Positions 15,996-25,302 of a DNA stretch of 64,000 bases are shown in pieces. A program made the position numbers and the translations under genes. Position 1 is the stretch's first letter, and every line of letters starts with the position of its first letter. The notes beneath the pieces were generated by a model. That model was not told the DNA's origin, did not search any database, and saw only the letters and a program-made list of their open reading frames with translations. The stretch is from Candidatus Tepidiaquacellales bacterium OLB4/UTCHB1 (lineage in GTDB: Bacteria > Bacteroidota > Ignavibacteria > Tepidaquicellales > Tepidaquicellaceae): contig MWSW01000014.1 in assembly GCA_002050165.1 (NCBI GenBank), forward strand, positions 1 through 64,000, read 5' to 3'.

Positions 15996-17267
15996 ATGAC
16001 AAATGAAACAAAAATTAACTGTCCTAACTGCGGACAAGAAATAGACGTTAACAACGTAATTGCTCACCAGCTTGACGAGGAATACAAGAAAAAATACAAC
16101 GCACAATTTTCAGCAGAGAAAAAGAAATTTCAGGACGAGTTTGACAAACTTGAAAAACAAAAACAGGAATTAGAGAAGCAAAAATCAGAGCAAGAGAAAC
16201 TAATTGCCGAGAAAGTTAGCAATCAAATAAAAAGTGAGAGAACTTCAATAGAAAAGGAACTTAAATCCAAAATTGAAAGTGAGCAAACTGAACGAATTGA
16301 ACTTATAGAAAGAGAACTCAAAGAAAAATCCGAGCAGGTAAAGGAATTAAACAGGACTAAAGCAGAGATTGAAAAAATCAAACGGGAAAAGGAAGAGTTG
16401 AAGGAGAGTTTGGAGGCAGAAAACGCTAAAAAACTCAATCAACAAATTGCAGAGGAAAAAGAACGAATAAGGAAAATTGAGCAGGACAAAAACGAGTTAA
16501 TTGTAAAAGAACTACAAAAACAACTTGAAGACCAGAAAAAGCTAACTGAAGAAATGAAGCGCAAGCAAGAGCAAGGCTCTATGCAACTTCAAGGTGAGGT
16601 TCAGGAATTAGGTATTGAAGAATGGTTATCAGACAACTTCCCATTTGACACCATTACTGAAATAAAAAAAGGTGAAAGAGGTGCAGACTGTTTGCAAACC
16701 GTTCACACAAGAACAAGACAGAATTGTGGAACAATTTACTATGAGAGTAAACGAACAAAGGACTTTAAAAACAATTGGCTTGAAAAATTCAGAGACGACA
16801 TTCGTGAGAAAGGAGCTAACATCGGAGTTCTCGTAACTGATGTATTTCCAAAAGGAATGGAAAGAATGGGACTCGTGGAAGGAATTTGGGTTTGCTCATA
16901 TGACGAATTTAAAGGGCTGTGTGTTGTTCTACGAGAGAGCATAATTCAGCTAAGTTCTGTGGTGTCTGCACAAGAGAATAAAGGTGAAAAAATGGTTATG
17001 CTATATGACTTTTTGACAAGTAATGAATTCCGACTACAAGTAGAAGCGATAGTTGAGGGCTTTACACAAATGCAGACAGACCTAAACTCAGAAAAGCGTT
17101 CAATTATGGGACACTGGAAAAAGAGAGAAAAACAAATTCAAAAAGTTCTCCTTAACACTAATCATATGTATAACTCCATAAAAGGTATTGCTGGTTCTGC
17201 AATTCAACCAATTAAGACACTTGAGTTACCGGAGACGACAACAGATGAACTTGAAGATGGAGAGTAG
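15996..17267 (+). CDS. DUF2130 family protein, predicted PD-(D/E)XK nuclease-like
   Basis: 423 residues, by coincidence the same length as the protein at 51-1322. It has the N-terminal CPNCGQEIDVNNVIAHQL motif, then a long Lys/Glu/Gln coiled coil (about residues 30-200). The globular domain reads EEWLSDNFPFDTITEIKKG, ERGADCLQTV and GTIYYESKRTKDF, giving a D...ExK-type core. The C-terminus is helical. The ATG is 29 bp inside the cassette junction and the stop 9 bp before R''. The globular domain is clearly diverged from the other copy, so the two look like separately acquired members rather than a recent duplication. Confidence 0.82.
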   Translation: MTNETKINCPNCGQEIDVNNVIAHQLDEEYKKKYNAQFSAEKKKFQDEFDKLEKQKQELEKQKSEQEKLIAEKVSNQIKSERTSIEKELKSKIESEQTERIELIERELKEKSEQVKELNRTKAEIEKIKREKEELKESLEAENAKKLNQQIAEEKERIRKIEQDKNELIVKELQKQLEDQKKLTEEMKRKQEQGSMQLQGEVQELGIEEWLSDNFPFDTITEIKKGERGADCLQTVHTRTRQNCGTIYYESKRTKDFKNNWLEKFRDDIREKGANIGVLVTDVFPKGMERMGLVEGIWVCSYDEFKGLCVVLRESIIQLSSVVSAQENKGEKMVMLYDFLTSNEFRLQVEAIVEGFTQMQTDLNSEKRSIMGHWKKREKQIQKVLLNTNHMYNSIKGIAGSAIQPIKTLELPETTTDELEDGE

Positions 17268-17276
17268 AAAAACTGG

Positions 17277-17409
17277 CTATAACACGGTATTGCCAAAAGC
17301 GGGGGTGAACGGCTTCGATTGGGCATTTGTGCAAGGTTCAACATTCGTTCTTCGATTGAACGTCTCTGCTAAAAATCCCCGCCTTCGGCAAGCTGGTCAG
17401 ACGTTACCG
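17277..17409 (+). other. attC recombination site (site 7)
   Basis: R'' CTATAAC (17277-17283), R' GTTACCG (17403-17409), centre with GGGTGAACGGCTTCGATTGG and TTCTTCGATTGAAC, right arm CCCCGCCTTCGGCAAGCTGG. Homogeneous with the sites of the first array, so presumably served by the same integrase. Confidence 0.87.
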
Positions 17410-17475
17410 GTCACCCTAAAAAAACAACGACAGTGAACAACAACGAACATATAAAGACAGAAGACGCCACCGCAC

Positions 17476-17543
17476 AAACGGCACATTTGGCTTTGCTCCA
17501 ACCGCACAAACCAACCCAAAAGGCAAAGCCAAAAGAGCCGTTT
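17476..17543 (+). repeat. Two-stem hairpin element H3
   Basis: Outer stem AAACGGC (17476-17482) with GCCGTTT (17537-17543). Inner stem TTTGGCTTTGC (17486-17496) with GCAAAGCCAAA (17523-17533). Internal loop ACA/AGA, then TTGCCAACGCA. It lies 30 bp before the DUF3800 start. The remaining bases from 17410 to 17572 show no gene. Confidence 0.75.
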
Positions 17544-17572
17544 CTTGCCAACGCACTAATTAAGATTACGAC

Positions 17573-18388
17573 ATGAAGTTTTGTTACATTGATGAAAGCG
17601 GAACTGGTGACGAACCAATAGCAGTGATGGTTGGAATTTTAACTGACCACCACAGAATGAATCCAACAAAAAGTGATTGGAGAGCTTTACTTAATACACT
17701 CACAGAAGCAGTTGGAAAACCTGTAACAGAAATTCACACGAAAGACCTATACGCAGGAAACAGCCCATTCAGACAACTAACGCCTGAACAACGGTCAAAC
17801 CTCATTGGACAAATTTTTCAATGGCTTAGAGACCGCAAACACTCAATCGTTTTTACTGCCGTTGACAAAGCTAACTTAGCAGCAAACCGAGACAGCGAAG
17901 CATTTCATGCTGACCTTGGAACGCTATGGAGACACATGGCTTTTCATGTAACGCTGGCTTTACAAAAACACGGACAAACCTTTAAGAAAAACAAGGGTAA
18001 CACGGTTCTGATTTTTGACAATAAAGTAACCGACCAAAGAAGTTTTACAAAGCTTTTATTGAATCCACCTACTTGGTCAGACACCTATTACGGAAGGAAG
18101 AAAAAACAAGAACAACTCGACCAGATTGTAGATGTTCCGCACTTTGTGGACAGTAAAGAAGTGGCATTAATTCAGTTGGCTGATTTTTTATGCTATTTTC
18201 TATGCAAACACATTGAACTCTCATTAGGACTAACAGCACCAAAGTTTGATGGAGAAATGGATGTTATACAAGGATATGCTGATGCCACTTTAAAACTGGC
18301 TATCCCAAAATCAAACATATTTTTGAACCGTGGAAGGTGTCCAGCATCTGATTATTTTTACAGATATGCACCAACTCCAATAAGATAA
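17573..18388 (+). CDS. DUF3800 domain protein
   Basis: 271 residues. The N-terminal MKFCYIDESGTGDEPIAVMV is the hallmark DxS start of DUF3800, followed by FTAVDKANLA, VLIFDNKVTDQRSF and ALIQLADFLCYFLCKHIELS, giving the expected conserved acidic residues. DUF3800 proteins have an RNase H-like fold and are frequent in defence islands; a nuclease role is inferred. It is the first gene of the restriction-modification interval, with the Mod gene starting 33 bp downstream, so co-transcription is likely. Confidence 0.85.
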   Translation: MKFCYIDESGTGDEPIAVMVGILTDHHRMNPTKSDWRALLNTLTEAVGKPVTEIHTKDLYAGNSPFRQLTPEQRSNLIGQIFQWLRDRKHSIVFTAVDKANLAANRDSEAFHADLGTLWRHMAFHVTLALQKHGQTFKKNKGNTVLIFDNKVTDQRSFTKLLLNPPTWSDTYYGRKKKQEQLDQIVDVPHFVDSKEVALIQLADFLCYFLCKHIELSLGLTAPKFDGEMDVIQGYADATLKLAIPKSNIFLNRGRCPASDYFYRYAPTPIR

Positions 18389-18421
18389 ACCGAATAACAA
18401 ATAAGAATTATAAATTCAGGC

Positions 18422-20956
18422 ATGGCAAAAGGAAGAAAAACAACAAAGAAACCAACTACTCAAAAACCCATTGAGCAATACGAACATAAAGACAAGCAAC
18501 GTGTAAACAACCCACCTGTTGGATTAGTAGATGCACACACCGATCCCGAAAGTATCGGGAGTGGTTTTAAAAAGAAAACCTACCAATACGACCCACACCT
18601 TGACCCACAATTGCAATGGGCAGGTAAAGCCGAACACACCAGTTTTGATGTGCCGACAGTAAGCTTGCATGTGCATGAACGCATTGACCCTAGACGCATT
18701 ATTGAAACCGTAAAAAAGGAAGAAGAAGCCCCCACGCAAATGAGTTTGTTTGAAGAACAAAAGAAACCATTGCGTGAAGCCATTGAATTTTACAAGCACA
18801 AAGAGAACTGGAGCAACCGGCTGATTGCAGGTGACAGCCTGTTGGTAATGAACAGCCTCTTGGAAAAAGAAGGCATGGGTGGTAAGGTGCAGATGGTGTA
18901 TTTCGACCCGCCTTATGGTATTAAATACGGCAGCAATTTTCAGCCCTTTGTAAACAAGCGGGATGTGAAAGACGGCAAAGACGAAGACCTAACCGCAGAA
19001 CCCGAAATGGTGAAAGCGTTCAGAGATACCTGGGAATTAGGTATACATTCATATTTAACCTATTTGAGGGACAGGGTTAAGCTTTCAAGGGATTTGCTCC
19101 ATGAAACAGGAAGCATAGTCATTCAAATTAGTGATGAAAATTTACCTTATGTGCGTTTAGTCTTAAACGAGATTTTTGGTGAAGCAAATTTTGTAAGCCA
19201 AATCAGTTTTAAAACTTCTCCTGGCGACACAACAAAATATCTTCCACCATGCTTAGATTATTTGATTTGGTATGCCAAAGACAAATCAAAATTAAAGTTC
19301 AGAAAATTGTTTCTCGAGAAAATTGCAGGTGAAGCACAAGGTTCAAGTTTTGATTGGATTGAGCTTGCAGATGGAACATGCCGTGCATTGACAAAGACGG
19401 AAAAAAATAATAGTTCTACTTTGCCAAAAGGGAAATTATTTAGATGGGCAGACCCTAGAAGGAAAGGAACAGCAGAGTCTGCTCAATTTCCTTATTTATT
19501 CAATGGGGAGGAATTTACACCAGGGGCGAGTATGACATGGAAAACTACAAGCCAAGGTTTGGACCGTTTAAAAGGGCAAAATCGATTAGGTAAGAAAGGA
19601 AGCCAATTAAATTATAAAAGATATCTTGACGATTTCCCAGCAACTGAACTACTCAATGTTTGGACTGATACCATGAATTCTTTTATGCAAAGAAGCTATG
19701 TAGTAGAAACAAACCCACTTGTAGTAGAAAGATGCGTTCTTATGACATCTGACCCTTCAGACATTATATTGGATATTACTTGCGGTAGTGGAACGACAGC
19801 GTTTGTGGCTGAAAAACTTGGTCGTAGATGGATTACTTGTGATACATCAAGAGTGTCATTAACATTAGCAAAAAAAAGATTGATGACTTCAGTCTTTGAC
19901 TACTATGAATTAGCTTATCCAAATGAAGGTGTTGGAAGCGGATTTAAATATCAAACGATACCTCATATATCCTTAAAAACAATTGCGAATGGGGAGCCAC
20001 CCACACCTGAAACACTTTATGATAGACCTAAAACTGATAAGTCTAAACTTAGGGTAACAGGCCCATTTACAATTGAAGCTGTTCCTGCACCTGTTGCCAA
20101 ATCATTTGAAGACGTAGAAGCAGACACGCAATTTGATGCGGACACATCTGTTTCAAGAAGCGGTGAAACCTTGCGACAAGATGAATGGAGAAATGAATTA
20201 CTCCGTGCAGGTGTGAGAGCTAAAGGCGGTAAACTGATTGAATTTACAAGAGTAGAACCATTAAGCGGAACACGGTTTTTACAAGCAGAAGCAGAAACGA
20301 AAGAAGCCAATCCGAAACGGGTAGTCGTTTGTTTTGGTCCTGAACATGCCCCATTGGAACAACGCATGGTAGAACTGGCTTTAGAAGAAGCAAGAACTCT
20401 AAAGCCAAAACCTGAAATTATATTGTTCTGTGCTTTTCATTTCGATTCAGAAGCAAGAAAAGACATTGAAGAAACCAACTGGCCGGGCATTACGCTTTTA
20501 GAAGCCCAAATGAATGCCGACTTGCTGACAGACGATTTAAAAAAGAAACGCAGCAGCAATGAAAGTTTTTGGCTGATTGGACAGCCCGATGTGCGAATCA
20601 CAGAAATCAAATCGGGAGACGACAAAGGCAAATACACGGTTGAAGTAAACGGCTTTGATTATTACAACCCCAAAACCGGAACGGTGGACAGTGGTGGCAA
20701 AGGCGATATTGCCATGTGGATGCTCGACCATGATTATGATGGTAGAAGTTTGTTTCCTTCACAGGTATTTTTCCCCATGGCAGGAGCTAAAGAAGGTTGG
20801 GCGACCTTAGCCAAAAACCTGAAAGCCGAAATTAACGAAGAAAAAATAGAAGCCTTTGGCGGAACGGTTTCACTTCCCTTCAAAGCAGGAAAAAATGTGG
20901 CAGTGAAAATTATTGACGCAAGAGGAATTGAAAGTTTAAAAATTATCCGTTTGTGA
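18422..20956 (+). CDS. mod: Type III restriction-modification methyltransferase subunit (Mod)
   Basis: 844 residues. Catalytic motif IV is VYFDPPYGIKYGSNFQP (about residue 160) and the SAM-binding motif I comes after it as LDITCGSGTTAFVAEKLGRRW (about residue 450), the beta-class order of type III N6-adenine methyltransferases. The region between (about 200-440) is the likely target-recognition part. It is longer than typical Mod (about 600-650 residues); the C-terminal 300 residues, including VVCFGPEHAPLEQRMVE, are the extra part seen in Mod proteins paired with large Res subunits. It methylates DNA and specifies the recognition sequence for Res. A short palindrome at 18544 lies in its coding sequence. 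Confidence 0.93.
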   Translation: MAKGRKTTKKPTTQKPIEQYEHKDKQRVNNPPVGLVDAHTDPESIGSGFKKKTYQYDPHLDPQLQWAGKAEHTSFDVPTVSLHVHERIDPRRIIETVKKEEEAPTQMSLFEEQKKPLREAIEFYKHKENWSNRLIAGDSLLVMNSLLEKEGMGGKVQMVYFDPPYGIKYGSNFQPFVNKRDVKDGKDEDLTAEPEMVKAFRDTWELGIHSYLTYLRDRVKLSRDLLHETGSIVIQISDENLPYVRLVLNEIFGEANFVSQISFKTSPGDTTKYLPPCLDYLIWYAKDKSKLKFRKLFLEKIAGEAQGSSFDWIELADGTCRALTKTEKNNSSTLPKGKLFRWADPRRKGTAESAQFPYLFNGEEFTPGASMTWKTTSQGLDRLKGQNRLGKKGSQLNYKRYLDDFPATELLNVWTDTMNSFMQRSYVVETNPLVVERCVLMTSDPSDIILDITCGSGTTAFVAEKLGRRWITCDTSRVSLTLAKKRLMTSVFDYYELAYPNEGVGSGFKYQTIPHISLKTIANGEPPTPETLYDRPKTDKSKLRVTGPFTIEAVPAPVAKSFEDVEADTQFDADTSVSRSGETLRQDEWRNELLRAGVRAKGGKLIEFTRVEPLSGTRFLQAEAETKEANPKRVVVCFGPEHAPLEQRMVELALEEARTLKPKPEIILFCAFHFDSEARKDIEETNWPGITLLEAQMNADLLTDDLKKKRSSNESFWLIGQPDVRITEIKSGDDKGKYTVEVNGFDYYNPKTGTVDSGGKGDIAMWMLDHDYDGRSLFPSQVFFPMAGAKEGWATLAKNLKAEINEEKIEAFGGTVSLPFKAGKNVAVKIIDARGIESLKIIRL
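18544..18560 (+). repeat. Short palindrome within mod
   Basis: TCCCGA and TCGGGA flank the 5-base centre AAGTA. It lies in frame within the codons for PESIGSG near Mod residue 43. The TCCCGA...TCGGGA type recurs as short palindromic repeats in Bacteroidota genomes (from general knowledge), so it may be an inserted palindromic unit in a disordered linker. Confidence 0.55.
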
Positions 20957-21021
20957 TATGAAGAAAAACAAAATTGACCACTGGATTAATTATGGCGAAT
21001 CCGCCACAATTAGAAATTCTT

Positions 21022-21043
21022 ATTACCCCGAATTCGGGGTAAT
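21022..21043 (+). repeat. Perfect 22-bp palindrome upstream of the KilA-N gene
   Basis: Positions 21022-21043 are fully self-complementary around the centre GAATTC, with CCCC and GGGG arms. It lies in the short mod/KilA-N gap, where an unannotated 45-codon frame (20958-21095) also runs. It could be an operator, a hairpin or a short palindromic repeat. Confidence 0.7.
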
Positions 21044-21081
21044 TAACAGCATCGAGTTCGATGCCTTTAATAATTATTCTC

Positions 21082-21909
21082 ATGGCAAAAAATAAAACCA
21101 TCAATGTTAAAGGAACTGAAATAGTTGTTATCAGCTCACATGAAAGAGATTTCATTTCCATTACTGACATTGCCCGGCACAAGGACAGCATACATACAGA
21201 TTCCATTATTCAGAATTGGATGAGAAATCGCAATACTATTGAGTTGCTTGGGTTCTGGGAAATGCTTTACAACCCCGATTTTAAACCCCTCGAATTCGAG
21301 GGGTTTAGAAAACAGGCAGGGCTGAATAGTTTTGTAATGACCCCAAAGAAATGGATTGAAACCACAAATGCAGTTGGCATTATATCCAAGCCTGGAAGAT
21401 ACGGTGGCACATTTGCTCACAGGGATATTGCTTTGGAATTTGCATCATGGATATCCATTGAGTTCAAATTATTTCTTCTCAAAGAATTTCAACGACTAAA
21501 AAATGATGAAAATGACCGGCTGAAATTAGAATGGAATCTTCAACGCATTTTGGCGAAAGTTAATTACCACATTCACACGGATGCTATCAAAGAACATTTG
21601 ATTCCAAAAACATTATCAAAGGAAAAAATAAATTTTGTATATGCAGACGAAGCTGATATGTTAAACATGGCTTTGTTCGGAATGACAGCAAAACAATGGA
21701 GAGAAGCTAATCCGAAAGCAGAAGGGAACATTCGTGATGCAGCTACGATTGAACAGTTGGTTGTTCTTTCAAACATGGAAAGCATCAATGCCGTTTTAAT
21801 TCATCAGGGTTTGAAGCAAAGTGAACGATTGCAGCAACTGAACGGCATTGCCATCACTCAAATGAAATCGCTTGTCAGCAACTCACAAATCCGCAAATTG
21901 AAAAAGTAG
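21082..21909 (+). CDS. KilA-N domain protein
   Basis: 275 residues from the ATG at 21082, preferred to the upstream in-frame ATG at 21061 because the family resemblance starts there. The KilA-N domain covers about residues 20-125: FISITDIARHKDSIHTDSII, NWMRNRNTIELLGFW, TPKKWIETTNAVGI and HRDIALEFASWIS. It is a DNA-binding domain common in phage and mobile-element proteins. The C-terminal half is helical (KQWREANPKAEGNIRDAATIEQL). It lies between mod and res, 4 bp from res, in the position where accessory genes of type III systems often sit; a regulatory or specificity role is an inference. A perfect 26-bp palindrome lies inside it. Confidence 0.88.
   Translation: MAKNKTINVKGTEIVVISSHERDFISITDIARHKDSIHTDSIIQNWMRNRNTIELLGFWEMLYNPDFKPLEFEGFRKQAGLNSFVMTPKKWIETTNAVGIISKPGRYGGTFAHRDIALEFASWISIEFKLFLLKEFQRLKNDENDRLKLEWNLQRILAKVNYHIHTDAIKEHLIPKTLSKEKINFVYADEADMLNMALFGMTAKQWREANPKAEGNIRDAATIEQLVVLSNMESINAVLIHQGLKQSERLQQLNGIAITQMKSLVSNSQIRKLKK
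21282..21307 (+). repeat. Perfect 26-bp palindrome inside the KilA-N gene
   Basis: Positions 21282-21307 are fully self-complementary around GAATTC with CCCCTC and GAGGGG arms. It encodes the in-frame residues KPLEFEGF between two conserved blocks of the KilA-N domain. Its likeness to the palindrome at 21022 (same centre, related arms) suggests a mobile palindromic unit that has inserted in frame. Confidence 0.7.
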
Positions 21910-21912
21910 CTG

Positions 21913-24900
21913 ATGAATAAAATTGACAAACTTATTATCAATTCTCCCTACGAAGAACCCCAACAGTTTTGGGAATACTTTCGTGACACAAGAGAATTTA
22001 AACTTCAAAGGGGAAGGCGACCGGCAGGATATGTGGTGGCTTCCGAAAGTTCAAAATCATTTGACGACCCGGGCACATTCATAGAAATTGATTTGGTAAA
22101 TACCATTCGCCTAAGAATTAAAAAATGGCGTGAAGATGGTTATCCCGGAGTTACAGGCATTACCAAGCGGCTTTTGCAACATTGGCAAGACCCTGAAGAA
22201 CGTAAAGACCGTAGGTTTTTCTTTTGTCAATTAGAAGCCATTGAAACATTAATTTGGTTAACCGAAGCACCCGAAGCAGATAAAACAGGAATAGAAATTC
22301 CGGGCGATGGTGGTGAGTTCAGCCGTTGGTGCAATAAAATGGCAACAGGTTCGGGTAAAACCATTGTAATGGCTCAACTCATTGCATGGAATGTATTAAA
22401 CAAAATTGCCAACGGAAAAGACACTCGATTTTCAAAAAATGTATTGATAGTTGCACCGGGTTTAACGGTTCGGAATCGTCTTTCGGTTCTCAATCCAACT
22501 GACCCTGAAAACTATTATGAGGAGTTCAACATTGTGCCTGCGGGTTTAATGGACTCATTGCGACAAGGAAAAATTAAAATCATCAACTGGCATGGTTTGG
22601 CATGGCAAACAGAAGAAAAGATTGCCAAGAAAAAATCGGTTGATAAACGTGGAGCAAAAAGCGATGAAGCCTATGTAAGAGAAGTATTGGGCGACATGGC
22701 AAATGCTTCAAACATCATCGTGATAAATGACGAAGCACACCACGCTTGGCGTATTCCGGCAGAGAGCAAAATAAAAGGCGTTAAGAAAGAAGATATTGAA
22801 GAAAGCACCGTTTGGGTTGGCGGACTTGACCGCATTCACAGAGCAAGAGGAATTTTACGTTGTTTCGATTTATCGGCAACTCCGTTTGCACCAAGCGGAA
22901 AAAAAGCAAGTGAAGAAGCCCTGTTTCCCTGGATTGTTTCTGATTTTGGTTTGAATGATGCCATTGAAGCGGGTTTGGTAAAAACACCAAGAGTTGTAGT
23001 TCGTGATGATGGAAATGTAGACAAGGATTTACGTTCACGTTTGTATCACATCTATATGGACGAAACGGTGAAAGACGACATCAACCAAAAGGTGGATGAA
23101 TCCGTTCCGCTTCCTGACTTGATTAAAAACGCCTATTTACTTTTAGGCAAAGACTGGAAAGCAACCAAAGACGATTGGGAGAAAGCAGGTTACAAGATAC
23201 CACCTGTAATGATTACGGTTGCCAATACTACATTTACATCAGGAAGAATAAAATACTCTTTTGACAAAGATGCTTTCAATCTTTCCGTTGCAGGTTTGGG
23301 TGATTTGTGCAATCCTGAAAGGACTTTACAGATAGACAGTAAAATTCTTCAAAGTGCAGAAGCGGAAACAGAAGAAGTTGAAATTGCAGAAGTAGAAGAA
23401 ACCGAAGATGATACGGAAGATGCACCAAAAGAAAAAAAACTAACCAAAAAACAACAAGCGGAACTTTTAAGAAGAACGGTTGACACTGTTGGAAAAATCG
23501 GAGAACCCGGAGAACAGATTCAGAATGTAATTTCTGTAGGAATGCTCAGCGAAGGTTGGGATGCAAAAACCGTAACGCATATAATGGGTTTACGGGCATT
23601 CAGCAGCCAATTGTTGTGTGAGCAAGTTGTAGGTAGAGGTTTGCGGAGAACTTCCTATGATGTAGGCGAAGATGGTTTATTTGAACCTGAATATGTAAAC
23701 ATTTTCGGTGTTCCGTTTACTTTCTTACCACATGAAGGCGGACAAGACGGCCCGCCACCACCGCCACCAAAACCAAAAACTGAAATAAAACCTGTAAAGG
23801 AAAAAGCAGAGCATGAAATCAGTTTCCCGAATGTGGTGCGAATTGACCACATCTATAAACCACAATTGACGTTGAATTTGGGGAAAGTGAAATCATTGGA
23901 ACTTGACCCATACGATTCAATAACAGAAGCGGAATTGGCTGCGATTATTGCAGGAAAACCAAATCCTGCGGCACTTTCTGAAATTGACCTGAAAGAAATT
24001 GCAGAGAAATTCAGACTACAATCCATCATTTTCAGAATTGCATCAACCATTTACAATTCCGAGAAGAAACCTGACTGGAAAGGAAGCAAAGAAACATTCC
24101 TGATTCAACTCATTAGTATTATTGAGAAGTTTATCTACTCAAACAAAATCGTTATTAAAAATCCTTTGTTCAATCAGGACGAATCAAGGAAACGAATTTT
24201 GATAATGCTGAACATGAATAAAGTTGTTCAGCACATTTGGAACGAAATAAGAGCAGTTAATACAGAAGCATTAACACCGGTATTCGACAAAGAGAATCCA
24301 ATCCGTTCATCAGGCGACATCAGAACATGGTGGACAAGCAAACCCAATGAAGCGTTTGACAAAACACATATCAACTTTGTTGTGGTGGACAGTAAATGGG
24401 AATACCTGGAAGCCAAAACAATCAATGAATCAAATGTTGTAGAATCGTTCGTTAAAAACGACCATTTGAATTTCGTGATTTACTACAACTACCAAGGTGT
24501 AGTAAGACGATTTTTCCCTGACTTTCTCATCAAACTGACAACAGGCGAAAACCTAATTGTAGAAACCAAAGGACAAGACAACGAACAGAACAAAACCAAA
24601 AGAGCATATCTTGACGAATGGTGCAGAGCAATCAATCAGCATGGAGGTTTTGGAAAATGGAGTTGGGCAGTTTCATTTGACCCTAACGACCTTGACCAGA
24701 TATTGCAAAATTCAGCATTGCGTTTTAGCGGACACATTTTTGCAGACACAGACGATTACAATGTTGCCGAAAAGATATTTGATGCAACAATCAACTTCTT
24801 TGAAACAGCAGGTTTTGAAATTTCAGAAGAAGGAAGAATAAAACAAGGTTCTTGGTTCAAAGAGAAAGTTGTTTATAAAATCAGAAACGTTTTCAGAAGC

Positions 24901-25227
24901 AAAGAAGCCAAAGAAATTTTCGACAAGACAAAGAAAGCGATTGAACTTCAACAAATAGAAGTGCATCAATCACAAGCGAACAAGAACAACGCAGAAGCAG
25001 CAGCAGTTTTGTTGACAGCGGTTAAAGACGTTCCATTTTTTGCAACAAAAATGGGTTCGTTAGTTATAATCAAGACAACCGACCAAAACGGAAAAGAGCA
25101 AGTAATCACAAGACTTTTGACAACCGAGGAAACTATTTTTTACGACCGAAATCCTGCATTGCTGAACAACCCAATAGAATTATTAAACAGCTTAAACAAT
25201 GGAGACGACAAGAAACGACTGAATTAG
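21913..25227 (+). CDS. res: Type III restriction enzyme Res subunit (helicase-nuclease)
   Basis: 1104 residues. SF2 helicase motifs: Walker A in KMATGSGKTIVMAQLIAWN (about residue 145), DEAH in IIVINDEAHHAW (about 273), SAT in FDLSATPFAPSG, and motifs V/VI in SEGWDAKTVTHIMGL followed by CEQVVGRGLRR (about 575). The C-terminal endonuclease domain has the PD-(D/E)XK core RFFPDFLIKLTTGENLIVET then KGQ (about residues 865-885). It forms the restriction complex with Mod, using ATP to communicate between head-to-head sites before cutting. Its start lies 4 bp after the KilA-N stop, and its stop codon touches the H4 element. All key motifs are intact. Confidence 0.95.
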   Translation: MNKIDKLIINSPYEEPQQFWEYFRDTREFKLQRGRRPAGYVVASESSKSFDDPGTFIEIDLVNTIRLRIKKWREDGYPGVTGITKRLLQHWQDPEERKDRRFFFCQLEAIETLIWLTEAPEADKTGIEIPGDGGEFSRWCNKMATGSGKTIVMAQLIAWNVLNKIANGKDTRFSKNVLIVAPGLTVRNRLSVLNPTDPENYYEEFNIVPAGLMDSLRQGKIKIINWHGLAWQTEEKIAKKKSVDKRGAKSDEAYVREVLGDMANASNIIVINDEAHHAWRIPAESKIKGVKKEDIEESTVWVGGLDRIHRARGILRCFDLSATPFAPSGKKASEEALFPWIVSDFGLNDAIEAGLVKTPRVVVRDDGNVDKDLRSRLYHIYMDETVKDDINQKVDESVPLPDLIKNAYLLLGKDWKATKDDWEKAGYKIPPVMITVANTTFTSGRIKYSFDKDAFNLSVAGLGDLCNPERTLQIDSKILQSAEAETEEVEIAEVEETEDDTEDAPKEKKLTKKQQAELLRRTVDTVGKIGEPGEQIQNVISVGMLSEGWDAKTVTHIMGLRAFSSQLLCEQVVGRGLRRTSYDVGEDGLFEPEYVNIFGVPFTFLPHEGGQDGPPPPPPKPKTEIKPVKEKAEHEISFPNVVRIDHIYKPQLTLNLGKVKSLELDPYDSITEAELAAIIAGKPNPAALSEIDLKEIAEKFRLQSIIFRIASTIYNSEKKPDWKGSKETFLIQLISIIEKFIYSNKIVIKNPLFNQDESRKRILIMLNMNKVVQHIWNEIRAVNTEALTPVFDKENPIRSSGDIRTWWTSKPNEAFDKTHINFVVVDSKWEYLEAKTINESNVVESFVKNDHLNFVIYYNYQGVVRRFFPDFLIKLTTGENLIVETKGQDNEQNKTKRAYLDEWCRAINQHGGFGKWSWAVSFDPNDLDQILQNSALRFSGHIFADTDDYNVAEKIFDATINFFETAGFEISEEGRIKQGSWFKEKVVYKIRNVFRSKEAKEIFDKTKKAIELQQIEVHQSQANKNNAEAAAVLLTAVKDVPFFATKMGSLVIIKTTDQNGKEQVITRLLTTEETIFYDRNPALLNNPIELLNSLNNGDDKKRLN

Positions 25228-25236
25228 CCAACGCAT

Positions 25237-25302
25237 TTGGTGGCACATTTGCAAAACCTCACAAGCCAACGCTAAAGCCAAGTTTTGCAAAAGAGCCACC
25301 AA
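25237..25302 (+). repeat. Two-stem hairpin element H4
   Basis: Outer stem TTGGTGGC (25237-25244) with GCCACCAA (25295-25302). Inner stem TTTGCAAAAC (25248-25257) with GTTTTGCAAA (25282-25291). Internal loop ACA/AGA. The 9-base motif GCCAACGCA flanks it directly on both sides (25227-25235 and 25303-25311), and GCCAACGC occurs again in the loop. It begins at the res stop codon. From 25312 to 25414 no gene is seen. Confidence 0.75.

Noticed and set aside
20958-21095. 45-codon ORF between mod and the KilA-N gene
   Set aside because: It spans a perfect palindrome, overlaps the KilA-N start and resembles no family; more likely a chance frame, though a leader peptide cannot be excluded.
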